In this document: positions 1 through 6,637 of the stretch, in pieces
How positions within the stretch are numbered: the first letter of the stretch is position 1
How the letters are laid out: each line of letters starts with the position of its first letter
From: DASXTW01 sp036505215
GTDB taxonomy: Bacteria; Actinomycetota; UBA4738
NCBI GenBank assembly: GCA_036505215.1
Contig: DASXTW010000027.1
Span: 1-7,713 of the forward strand
Reading direction: 5' to 3'
DNA: 7,713 bases
The notes under the pieces: model-generated
What the model was told of the DNA's origin: nothing
The model's database searches: none
Seen by the model: only the letters and a program-made list of their open reading frames with translations
Translations under genes and position numbers: made by a program

Positions 1-157
1 AGGACGTCCTGCATCCCGTCTTCCCCCTTCGCGAAAGGCTTACGTTCCGCGCCCAACTCGGAGGCGGCTCCGTCCGATCGTGAGTGCCAGCCTCGAAGGC
101 GGGCTGAGGTGGCCTCCCCACCAGAGACTGCATCGATTTCAAGACTCAAAAGTCTAT
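1..157. other. Left-edge leader, coding status unresolved
   Basis: No gene can be assigned with confidence. Two readings compete for the first ~80 bases. On the - strand an ATG at 14-12 sits 7 nt after a GGGGGA purine run, so a divergent gene could begin here and run off the left edge. On the + strand the frame starting at base 3 is open until TGA at 81-83 and mostly uses G/C third positions, so it could be the tail of an upstream gene; its 26 residues suggest no family. From 59 to 122 lie three short hairpins: CGGAG/CTCCG at 59-72, GCCT/AGGC at 90-100 and GGTGG/CCACC at 108-122. None is followed by a T-run. A fourth, AGACT/AGTCT at 142-155, leads into ATTT and the AT-rich promoter segment. 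Short stems like these are common by chance in GC-rich DNA. Confidence 0.4.
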
Positions 158-186
158 TTCACATTATGCAATATATATGCTATGGT
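158..186 (+). promoter_or_regulatory. Candidate sigma70-type promoter for the molybdenum hydroxylase operon
   Basis: A TTCACA hexamer at 158-163 matches the -35 consensus in 5 of 6 positions. It is followed by a 17-nt spacer and TATGGT at 181-186, a 4 of 6 match to the -10 consensus. The pair lies in the only markedly AT-rich stretch of the window (about 138-200), including an ATATATAT run at 170-178, while the flanks are strongly GC-rich. Transcription would start near 193, leaving a leader of about 45-50 nt before the ATG at 240. The AT-rich spacer could also be a repressor or activator site, but no clean operator palindrome was found there. This is a consensus match only. Confidence 0.4.
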
Positions 187-239
187 CAAATACTCTCCGT
201 TCATTGCGCAGTGGCTGGCCTACGAACGAGCGGAACTCC

Positions 240-1106
240 ATGGATTCGTTCGAGTACAGAGCCCCGACCGACCTTAGGGAGGGTCTGGAGATCCTGGCGG
301 AGTTCGGCCCCGACGCCAAAGTATTGGCAGGGGGCCAATCACTGATGATCCTCCTCCGCCAGCGGCTGTTGGCGCCTCGCGTCATCGTCAGCCTCAAGCG
401 GTTGGGGGCACTGACCGCCATCGAGTCCTCGGACGGCGGGTTAAGGCTGGGCAGCATGGTCACTTACCGGGCCGCCTCCGCGTCGCCTGCGGTACGGGCC
501 CATGCTCCGATCCTTGCACGAGCCGCGAGCTCGGTTGGTTCGATCCACATCCGGAACCTGGGGACGCTTGGGGGAAGCCTCTGCCACGCGGATCCCGCTG
601 CTGATGTCCCCACAGTGCTGCTGGCCCTCGATGCAATGCTCCGCGCGGCCGGTAGCTCTGGCAGGAACACCTACCCGGCCGACCAGTTCTTTACCGGACT
701 GTTCCAGACCCGCATCGCGACGGAGGAGGTCCTCGAGGGGATCGACGTGCCGGCCCCAGCCGGCGAAACGACGTTCGGCTACGGCCGATTCAGCTATCGC
801 GAGGGGGAGTACCCGATGGCCGTCGCGGCGTGCCGTTTGACCTGGGACGGCCAGACGTGCACGGATGCCCGGATCGCCGTGGGGGGCGGGGATGTCTATC
901 CGAAACGGCTACCCGAGGTTGAAGGGCTGGTGCGGCGGACGGGTGTGGACGCTGGGGCCAGAGCGGAGGTCCGGGGGGTCCTCCCCACGATCCTGAGGCC
1001 GATGCCGGACATTCGCGGCTCGGGGGAGTGGAAGTCTAGGGTTCTGGCAGGCCTCATGGACAGGGTGCTCGACGAGGCGGCCCGGAGAGGGGCCCCACGT
1101 GCCTGA
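240..1106 (+). CDS. Molybdenum hydroxylase, FAD-binding medium subunit (CoxM/XdhB-like)
   Basis: The 288-residue product is the flavin subunit of a heterotrimeric xanthine dehydrogenase / CO dehydrogenase superfamily enzyme. It takes electrons from the 2Fe-2S subunit onto FAD and passes them to an acceptor, in the cytoplasm. The PCMH-type FAD fold shows two signature loops: AGGQS at residues 30-34, and IRNLGTLGG at 104-112 followed by ADPAAD at 117-122, which bind the FAD pyrophosphate. The C-terminal part matches the CO_deh_flav_C region in position. The length is normal for the family (about 280-300). The frame is open upstream to 177, but the ATG at 240 was chosen because family members begin with a short M-x-x-F-x-Y-x-x-P segment, as here; the ribosome site (GCGGA) is weak. 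It is the first gene of the operon and overlaps the next gene by 8 nt. Confidence 0.93.
   Translation: MDSFEYRAPTDLREGLEILAEFGPDAKVLAGGQSLMILLRQRLLAPRVIVSLKRLGALTAIESSDGGLRLGSMVTYRAASASPAVRAHAPILARAASSVGSIHIRNLGTLGGSLCHADPAADVPTVLLALDAMLRAAGSSGRNTYPADQFFTGLFQTRIATEEVLEGIDVPAPAGETTFGYGRFSYREGEYPMAVAACRLTWDGQTCTDARIAVGGGDVYPKRLPEVEGLVRRTGVDAGARAEVRGVLPTILRPMPDIRGSGEWKSRVLAGLMDRVLDEAARRGAPRA
1084..1101 (+). promoter_or_regulatory. Ribosome binding site that fixes a GTG start
   Basis: A purine run GGAGAGGGG at 1084-1092 lies 6 nt before the GTG at 1099-1101, inside the end of the FAD-subunit gene. It supports the GTG as start of the 2Fe-2S subunit; the next in-frame ATG is deep inside the first iron-sulfur domain. 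Confidence 0.7.
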
Positions 1107-1602
1107 GGGAACCATCCGCTTCACCCTCAATGGGCGTTTCGTGGAGCTGCCGGTAGCCCACCACAGACTCCTGCGCGACTTCATCCGGGAGGAACTTGGC
1201 CTCACCGGTACCAAGGGGGCGTGCGAGGACGGCATGTGCGGAAGCTGCACCGTCCATCTCGATGGGCTGGCCGTAAAGTCCTGTCTGCTCCTCGCCGTGG
1301 AGGCCGACGGCCACGAGATCACCACGATCGAGGGGATGGCCCGGGGCGACGAGCTCCACCCTATCCAGCAGGCATTCATCGACAACTTCGGGTTCCAGTG
1401 CGGGTACTGCACCCCAGGATTCATCATGACTGCCGCAGCTCTGATCTGGGACCATCCCGAACTCGAAGGCGAACGCGAGATCAGGGAGGCCCTCGTCGGA
1501 AACATCTGCCGGTGCACCGGCTACACGAGGATCGTCGCTTCCTACGTCGACGCGGCGCGCCGCATGCGTGATCTCGATGGGAAGGACGGGTCAGATGGGT
1601 AG
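1099..1602 (+). CDS. Molybdenum hydroxylase, 2Fe-2S small subunit (CoxS/XdhC-type iron-sulfur subunit)
   Basis: The 167-residue iron-sulfur subunit relays electrons from the molybdenum centre to FAD through two [2Fe-2S] clusters. All eight cluster cysteines are present. C42, C47, C50 and C62 form the plant-ferredoxin-type N-terminal cluster (motif GACEDGMCGSC). C101, C104, C137 and C139 form the C-terminal helical cluster (QCGYCTPG and CRCTGY). The Gln before C101 is the usual residue contacting the molybdopterin cofactor in this family. Length is typical (about 150-170). Translation begins at GTG, overlaps the FAD-subunit stop by 8 nt, and ends 8 nt into the large-subunit gene, so the three subunits are probably translationally coupled. 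No Tat or Sec signal is visible, so a cytoplasmic enzyme is expected. The family call is very secure; the substrate is not inferable from this subunit. Confidence 0.96.
   Translation: MPEGTIRFTLNGRFVELPVAHHRLLRDFIREELGLTGTKGACEDGMCGSCTVHLDGLAVKSCLLLAVEADGHEITTIEGMARGDELHPIQQAFIDNFGFQCGYCTPGFIMTAAALIWDHPELEGEREIREALVGNICRCTGYTRIVASYVDAARRMRDLDGKDGSDG
1582..1597 (+). promoter_or_regulatory. Ribosome binding site that selects the ATG at 1595
   Basis: AAGGA at 1582-1586 lies 8 nt before the ATG at 1595-1597. The alternative in-frame starts upstream (GTG at 1568, ATG at 1577) have no comparable purine run, so the 1595 start is preferred. Confidence 0.65.
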
Positions 1603-4027
1603 GACGCAAGTTCTGCCTGAGGAGAGGGGTGGCGAGCTGATCGGCACCTCGATCCCGAACGTGGATGGGGTGGCACTCGTCACCGGGAGAGCCAGGTTCA
1701 CCGGTGACCTCACCCTCCCCGGGATGGCGCACGGCCGGATCGTCCGAAGCCCCCAGGCGCACGCCCGGATCGTCCGGGTCGACCCATCGGAGGCGCTCCG
1801 CATGGACGGCGTCCTAGACGTCATCGTCCCCGATGACGTCGCCGAGCTGCCCAGGGTTTCGACCGGCCTCATCCTCGACATGCCGCTTCTCGCCGACAAG
1901 GTTCGATACGCGGGCGAGCCCGTCGCAGCCGTGATCGCGGTTTCTGATGAGGCTGCCGAGGGCGCCTTGGATGCCGTATTCGTCGAATACGAGGAGCTCC
2001 CCATCGTTCTCGACCCGGAGATGGCCCTCGGGCCTGATGCCCCCCAGCTTCACGAGGGGCTTGACGGGGTCGAGGGCAACGTGTGCTGGCGACAGCGCAC
2101 GAACGTTGGAGACGTCGACGGAGCTTTTCGCCACGCCGACCTGCTGATCTCGAGGCGCTTTCGGACCAGCAAGCCTCACGCGATGCCGATGGAGACCCAC
2201 GCCGCGCTCGCACAATGGGACGAGGTGGAAGGGACCGTCACTCTCTGGACGTCCACCCAGCAGACGCATCTGGTCCGCAACGCGATCTGCCGCGTCTTCG
2301 GGCTGCCTCAGAACCGGGTGCGGGTCATCAAGCCCTTCGTGGGTGGCGCATTCGGCCACAAGGAAGGGCTGCACACCCACGAGGCGATGGCGATCATGGC
2401 TTCCCGCCGCCTGGGTCGCCCGGTCCGCTTCGTCCTCACCCGGAGAGAGGAGTTCACCTCCACGGTGAGCCGAAATCCGCAGATCAGAGACGTCGAGGTG
2501 GCTCTGCGTCGAGACGGGACCGTCCTCGGCTGGCGGGAGCGGATCGTGCAGGACGTCGGGGCGTATTCCGGGCTGGGGCCATCTGTTCTCGCGCTCTCGG
2601 AGTGGGTGACGGTCGGTCCGTACCGCACCCCCGGACTGGATATCGATGGGGTCTGCGTCTACACGAACAAGCCTCCGGCCTCAGCATTCCGCGGCTTCGG
2701 CAATCCCCAAGCCACGTTCGCGCGAGAGCTGATGTTCGACATCTGCGCCAGGGAGCTCGGCATTGACCCCGTTGAGTTCCGGCGGCGGAACGTCATCCGG
2801 TCCGAGGACCTACCCACCGAGACGGCGAATGGGCTCAAGCTCCAGACCCTGCCGATCGAGGAGGCGATGAAGGCCACGCTTGATGCCATCGGCTATGGGG
2901 ACATAAAGCGATCTAAACGACCGTTCCAGGGGATCGGTGTTGTGAACATGATCGAGTGGGGCGGCGGCTGCCGATGGCACGCGGCGTGGGACTCGGACAT
3001 GTCCTCGGCGACAGTGACGCTGAACGCGGACGGAAGCTTGCTGATCGCGACCGACGCGGCCGATTCCGGCCAGGGACACGCCACCATGCTCATCCAGATC
3101 GCGGCCGACGTCCTCGGCGTCTCGCCCAGCGAGATCCGGGTGATCCTCGGAGACACGGAGGTTTCTCCCTACGGTCTGGGCACCTACGGGAGTCGCACGG
3201 CAGTCGTCCACGGCACGGCGCTGCAACGTGCGTGCATTCAGCTTCGCGATCGACTCCTGGAGGTTGCCGGCGAGAAGCTCGAAGCCGATCCACAGGATCT
3301 GGAGTTGTCCGGCGGGCAAATTCGGGTCAGGGGATCTGACAGGGCCATCGGCCTCGCGGATGTCGCCGCCATGATCCACTTCAGCCGAGGTGACCTGCCG
3401 GGCGGGATGGAGCCGGGAGTCTTGTCGACCACTGCGAGCTACGACACTCCCTGCGACGTTCCAGACGAGCGCGGCTACGGGAACTTTGCCGCCAACTACA
3501 CATGCTCGTGCACGGCCGCGTTCGTCGAGGTCGATCCGTCCACCGGAAAGATCTCCATCCTGGACTGGGCGTCCGCTGAGGATGTGGGCCGGGTGATCCA
3601 CCCCGACATGCTCAAGGGGCAAATCCAGGGCGGGATCGCCCAGGGGATCGGGTTCGCCCTCGGCGAGGACCTCATCTTCGACGAGGCCGGGACCATGCTG
3701 AACTCGAGTATTGTCGACTACCAGGTGCCCACGGCTCCGATCATCCCGCGGATGGAGGAGAAACTGCTGGAGATCGAGAGCCTCGACCCGACCCACCCCC
3801 TCCAGCACAAGGGGATCGGGGAAAGTGGCATCACGCCGGCGGCCGCGGCGATCGCCTGTGCGGTGTACGACGCGATCGGTGTGGCCATCACGAGCCTCCC
3901 GCTCTCGCCGGAGAAGGTCCTCGACGCGATCGACTCACGGCTGCAAGCGGCACCGCACCCAGGGATGCGGGACCGAGATCCGCCGCGCGTAAGGCCCAGC
4001 GACGCGCAGCCGTTGCCCGAGGAGTGA
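1595..4027 (+). CDS. Molybdenum hydroxylase, molybdopterin-binding large subunit (CoxL/XdhA-like)
   Basis: The 810-residue catalytic subunit binds molybdopterin cytosine dinucleotide (inferred) and hydroxylates its substrate with an oxygen from water. The N-terminal a/b-hammerhead domain covers roughly residues 20-135, including the AGEPVAAVIA stretch; the two Moco-binding domains follow. Visible motifs are GGAFGHKE at 250-257, AFRGFGNPQ at 364-372, SGQGH at 491-495 and GIGESG at 740-745, with E743 as the probable catalytic base. The loop is AFRGFG, as in xanthine dehydrogenases, not the AYxCSFR loop of form I CO dehydrogenase. E257 matches the purine-contacting Glu802 of bovine xanthine dehydrogenase, but the position of Arg880 appears to hold Leu334 (ungapped comparison from memory). 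After the expected end near LSPEKVLDAI there is a short charged, proline-rich tail of about 25 residues. Start chosen by ribosome site and 8-nt overlap. The annotation 'CO dehydrogenase large subunit' would be misleading; the substrate is unknown. Confidence 0.93.
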   Translation: MGRTQVLPEERGGELIGTSIPNVDGVALVTGRARFTGDLTLPGMAHGRIVRSPQAHARIVRVDPSEALRMDGVLDVIVPDDVAELPRVSTGLILDMPLLADKVRYAGEPVAAVIAVSDEAAEGALDAVFVEYEELPIVLDPEMALGPDAPQLHEGLDGVEGNVCWRQRTNVGDVDGAFRHADLLISRRFRTSKPHAMPMETHAALAQWDEVEGTVTLWTSTQQTHLVRNAICRVFGLPQNRVRVIKPFVGGAFGHKEGLHTHEAMAIMASRRLGRPVRFVLTRREEFTSTVSRNPQIRDVEVALRRDGTVLGWRERIVQDVGAYSGLGPSVLALSEWVTVGPYRTPGLDIDGVCVYTNKPPASAFRGFGNPQATFARELMFDICARELGIDPVEFRRRNVIRSEDLPTETANGLKLQTLPIEEAMKATLDAIGYGDIKRSKRPFQGIGVVNMIEWGGGCRWHAAWDSDMSSATVTLNADGSLLIATDAADSGQGHATMLIQIAADVLGVSPSEIRVILGDTEVSPYGLGTYGSRTAVVHGTALQRACIQLRDRLLEVAGEKLEADPQDLELSGGQIRVRGSDRAIGLADVAAMIHFSRGDLPGGMEPGVLSTTASYDTPCDVPDERGYGNFAANYTCSCTAAFVEVDPSTGKISILDWASAEDVGRVIHPDMLKGQIQGGIAQGIGFALGEDLIFDEAGTMLNSSIVDYQVPTAPIIPRMEEKLLEIESLDPTHPLQHKGIGESGITPAAAAIACAVYDAIGVAITSLPLSPEKVLDAIDSRLQAAPHPGMRDRDPPRVRPSDAQPLPEE

Positions 4028-4039
4028 GGTCAGGCCCGC
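4028..4039. other. 12-nt convergent intergenic gap
   Basis: The stop codons of the molybdenum subunit (+) and the solute-binding lipoprotein (-) are separated by only 12 bases. No terminator hairpin with a T-run is visible on either strand. Only the tiny stem AGGC/GCCT appears here (4032-4041), with a 2-nt loop too small to form. The two transcripts probably overlap at their 3' ends. Confidence 0.75.
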
Positions 4040-5059
4040 CTACACGCCCTGGGGCAGCTGGATCTTGCCGCTGTTGATGCCGTCGGTAGTCTCCTTCACG
4101 ATCTGCTGTAGATCCGGCTTGTCGAACGCGGGGCACAGCTCGAAGCGCATGACGTTGGGATCCTCGACGCCGAAGAAGCGAGGTTTGGTCGGCAGCGACT
4201 TGTTGACGAAGTCATTCACCATCGCCACCACGAACGCCGAGGAGTCCACAACGCTCGTCCCGACCATCTGAGGGAAGTCGGAGCAGCGGGGGAAGAAGAT
4301 GTCGAACGCCCCGACGTTCTTGCCGGAGTCCTTGATCGCCTCCATGACGCCCACGATGCCTGCGTCGACATAGCCGTAGATGAAGTCCGCGCCCGCAGCG
4401 ATCTGGGATGACGCCGCGGCGTACGACTTCTGCGCGTCCACAAACGAGCCGGTCACGGTCGAACTGATCTTGTTGGAGGGATCGACCGACTGCACACCGG
4501 CCCGGAACCCGTTCAGGGCCTGCGTCAGCGGCGGAATCTCTTCCCCGCCCACGAATCCCGTCCTGTGGGACTTGGTGAGGTTCCCCGCCACCACGCCTGC
4601 GATGTAGGCCGGAACCCCCTCCCTGATTCCATAGACGTGGAGATTCGTCGCGACGGACGTCTCCCCGTTGATCATCATGAACGTCACCTTGGGAAACTGC
4701 GGCGCGACGACCGTGCCTGCCTCGGCGAACTCCGCCCCGACGCCGATGACCACGTTGTTGTCCTGGGCAAGGTCACGCAGGGCATCCACCCGTGCTTGTG
4801 GGTCAACGACGTTCTCATTCACCGCGATCCGAGCACCGAACTTCTTCTCGACGGCAAGGAGTCCCTCGTAGTGGGCCTGGTTGAACCCCTTGTCGTTCTT
4901 CGGTCCTGGAAGAGCCATGCCGACCTTCAAAGCTCCTGCAGCGGTGCCGCCAGTGGCGCCGGACTTCGTCGTGGTCTTGTTCCCACATGCCGCTCCCGCG
5001 AGCACAAGCAACAGGATGAGCGACGCCCCTGTCCACGCGACGCGTCTTCGTCCAATCAT
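4040..5059 (-). CDS. BMP-family ABC transporter solute-binding lipoprotein (PnrA/Med-like)
   Basis: This 339-residue extracytoplasmic lipoprotein is predicted to capture a solute for an ABC importer. Residues 1-24 form a lipoprotein signal: the basic MIGRRR start, a Leu-rich core and a lipobox ending in AGAAC with C25 as the lipidated Cys (Gly at -3 is slightly atypical). A Thr/Gly/Ala-rich linker to about residue 43 follows. The mature domain shows BMP (PF02608) hallmarks: D56-x-x-F59-N60 in the first ligand loop, VGVGAEF, TGFVGGEEIP, and a FIYGYVDAGIVG stretch. Characterised BMP proteins mostly bind purine nucleosides; other ligands are possible. The ATG at 5059 was chosen because AAGGAGGG lies 8 nt upstream; the frame is open further, to 5137, but longer starts would place extra sequence before the signal peptide. 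No ATPase or permease gene adjoins it: the next gene downstream is convergent. It lies 243 nt downstream of the amidohydrolase gene. Confidence 0.92.
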   Translation of the reverse strand: MIGRRRVAWTGASLILLLVLAGAACGNKTTTKSGATGGTAAGALKVGMALPGPKNDKGFNQAHYEGLLAVEKKFGARIAVNENVVDPQARVDALRDLAQDNNVVIGVGAEFAEAGTVVAPQFPKVTFMMINGETSVATNLHVYGIREGVPAYIAGVVAGNLTKSHRTGFVGGEEIPPLTQALNGFRAGVQSVDPSNKISSTVTGSFVDAQKSYAAASSQIAAGADFIYGYVDAGIVGVMEAIKDSGKNVGAFDIFFPRCSDFPQMVGTSVVDSSAFVVAMVNDFVNKSLPTKPRFFGVEDPNVMRFELCPAFDKPDLQQIVKETTDGINSGKIQLPQGV

Positions 5060-5075
5060 CACGTGAGCCCTCCTT
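5057..5075 (-). promoter_or_regulatory. Strong ribosome binding site for the BMP lipoprotein
   Basis: On the - strand AAGGAGGG (5075-5068) precedes the ATG at 5059-5057 by 8 nt, an ideal spacing. A GTG at 5062-5060 lies only 5 nt away and is less favoured. This decides the start so that the signal peptide begins with MIGRRR. Confidence 0.75.
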
Positions 5076-5179
5076 GCTTGTCCGAAATTGGTCCGAGTTC
5101 GACTTGTCGACGCCCGGCCAACACCGACGCGAGGCAACGGGCCCTCCGGTGCCGCGACCGTCCAGCTACAGCTCTAGCC

Positions 5180-5284
5180 GGCGGCTTCACCCCCTCCCCA
5201 TCAGCTGGAAGTTCGGAGAGTCTATGCGATGACGGGGACTTACGAAAGCGACTTTCTCATGGTGAAACCTCTAGTGAAGCCGCC
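5180..5284. repeat. 11-bp perfect inverted repeat flanking 83 nt
   Basis: GGCGGCTTCAC at 5180-5190 is the exact reverse complement of GTGAAGCCGCC at 5274-5284. Each arm also sits by a CTCTAG hexamer (5172-5177 and 5269-5274). Between them is a small perfect hairpin, GAAAG-CGA-CTTTC, at 5244-5256. The element lies between the amidohydrolase stop and the lipoprotein start, so it would be in the leader of the lipoprotein mRNA or in its promoter region. It could be a long-range RNA stem, a pair of oppositely oriented protein sites, or chance. No known riboswitch consensus was recognised. Confidence 0.55.
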
Positions 5285-5302
5285 TGAGGCCCCGGACCCC
5301 GG

Positions 5303-6637
5303 TCAGGACAGCAGGGTTCGCCTGCGCCGGAACAGCTCCTCGGCGGCCCGCTGCCCACGCTCCCGCACCTCGCCGATATCGACCGAAAGGACCTTGCCGT
5401 CGTTGACCAGATGACGTCCATCCACCCACACATGGCGGACGTCAAGACCCCCTGCCGAGAACACGATGTGCGCCGCAACGTTGAAATCGTCCCCGTGCAG
5501 GACCGGCGTCATATGGAGTCCGCCCAGGTCGATGCTGACGATGTCAGCCCTCTTGCCCGGCGCCAGCGAGCCGCTCACCCCGTCTAACCCCAGGGCCTTG
5601 GCACCCGACAAGGTCGCCATGTCCAGGATGTCCCAGGGGTCGCCGGTAGTCGGATCGAGCGTGGATACCTTCTGCAAGAGCGACGCAAATTTCATCTCTT
5701 CAAACATGTCGAGGTTGTTGTTCTCCTTCTCCCCGTCGCTGCCCAGCCCTACGTTGATGCCGGCCCGCCGCAACTCGCCAACCCGCGCTGCGCCGGAGGA
5801 GAGCTTCATGTTCGAGCAAGGGCAGTGGGCGACACTCGTTCCGGTCTGGGCGAGGAGTTGGATCTCACGATCATCCAGCCACACGCAATGGGCGATGACC
5901 GTTCGCTGTCCCAGAATGCCTCGATTGAACAACTCCTCGATAGGGCGCCGCCCGAACCGCTTGAGCGACTCCTGGACCTCCCAGATCGTCTCCGAGGAAT
6001 GAGTATGCAGGCCGGTATCGAATTCGCTGGCCAGCTTCGCTGCCGCCCGGAATGCGTCGGGGCTGCAGTAGTAGAGATGCTCGAGGCCCACCCACGCTCG
6101 GACTCGCCCACCGGCCGCCGTTCGGTGAGTCTCCAGCAACTGACGGTTGGACTGGATGGTCTCGAAGTAGTCGAACTCCGGGAGGTCTGCCACGTACGGG
6201 ACCAGGGTCGCCCGAATGCCCACCTGCTCGGCGGCCCGGGCCGAGCCTTCCATGAACCGCCACATGTCCATGAGGGAAACGGTCCCGAACCGAAGGCTCT
6301 CCGTGTAGCAGAGGAGCGCCGCGGCCTCGGCGATCTCGGGCGTCATGGCCTTGTGCGCCGGGTCGACATAGGTCTTCAGCCAGTCCCACAGAGACATTGA
6401 CTCAGCGGTACCCCGGAGGAGGCCGGAGTGCAGGTGGCAGTTGTGCAGTCCAGGGATCACGGCTTGACCGGTGGCATCCACCACGTCGGCGTTCAGCGCC
6501 TGCGGGTGAACCTCCTCCACCGGCCCCACGGCTGCGATCTCTTCCCCATCGACGAGAACCGAGCCGGGATCGAACACTTCCTTTCGCCCCTCCATGGGAA
6601 ACACGATGCCGCCCCGGATCAGCGTCCTCGTCCCCAC
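5303..6637 (-). CDS. ATZ/TRZ-type amidohydrolase (deaminase / aminohydrolase)
   Basis: The 444-residue product is a cytoplasmic metal-dependent hydrolase of the amidohydrolase superfamily, in the branch with S-adenosylhomocysteine/methylthioadenosine deaminases, guanine deaminase and triazine hydrolases. It would remove an amino or similar group from a ring carbon. A small N-terminal b-sandwich part (about 1-60) precedes the barrel. Metal and catalytic residues are complete: H68 and H70 (HxH in NCHLH), H213 and E216 (HTHSSE), H250 (AHCVWL), H271 (AHCPCSN) and D301 (GSDG). The family's KLxSG follows as KLSSG at 278-282. The end, with PGKRADIV, returns to the b-sandwich. Unusually, GSDG is followed by EKENNN where SAH-deaminase relatives typically have small residues (AAS-type). 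Start is GTG at 6637, with GGAGG 9 nt upstream (6651-6647) and a second GGAGG 3 nt upstream. It follows the UbiD gene by 114 nt. Family secure, substrate unknown. Confidence 0.93.
   Translation of the reverse strand: MGTRTLIRGGIVFPMEGRKEVFDPGSVLVDGEEIAAVGPVEEVHPQALNADVVDATGQAVIPGLHNCHLHSGLLRGTAESMSLWDWLKTYVDPAHKAMTPEIAEAAALLCYTESLRFGTVSLMDMWRFMEGSARAAEQVGIRATLVPYVADLPEFDYFETIQSNRQLLETHRTAAGGRVRAWVGLEHLYYCSPDAFRAAAKLASEFDTGLHTHSSETIWEVQESLKRFGRRPIEELFNRGILGQRTVIAHCVWLDDREIQLLAQTGTSVAHCPCSNMKLSSGAARVGELRRAGINVGLGSDGEKENNNLDMFEEMKFASLLQKVSTLDPTTGDPWDILDMATLSGAKALGLDGVSGSLAPGKRADIVSIDLGGLHMTPVLHGDDFNVAAHIVFSAGGLDVRHVWVDGRHLVNDGKVLSVDIGEVRERGQRAAEELFRRRRTLLS

Noticed and set aside
177..239. N-terminal extension of the FAD subunit back to the start at 177
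   Set aside because: The extra 21 residues have no family counterpart and overlap the predicted -10 box and transcription start; the ATG at 240 gives a standard N-terminus.
2083..3808. Long open frames within the Mo-subunit gene on both strands (for example 2083-2766 and 3808-2810)
   Set aside because: These are Arg/Pro/Gly-rich shadow frames typical of high-GC genes, with no recognisable domain, fully overlapping a gene with clear motifs.
240..4027. Calling the operon an aerobic CO dehydrogenase because the gene order is medium-small-large
   Set aside because: The large subunit lacks the AYxCSFR active-site loop and has AFRGFG instead; gene order alone is not diagnostic.
5060..5137. Longer start of the BMP lipoprotein at 5137
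   Set aside because: It would bury the signal peptide behind 26 Arg/Thr-rich residues, and the strong ribosome site serves the ATG at 5059.
4565..5287. + strand open frame of 240 residues over the BMP gene and the following gap
   Set aside because: It is antisense to a gene with clear family motifs, shows no domain and has low-complexity composition.
5060..5302. Purine riboswitch upstream of the BMP gene
   Set aside because: None of the conserved core segments of the purine riboswitch could be found on the - strand.
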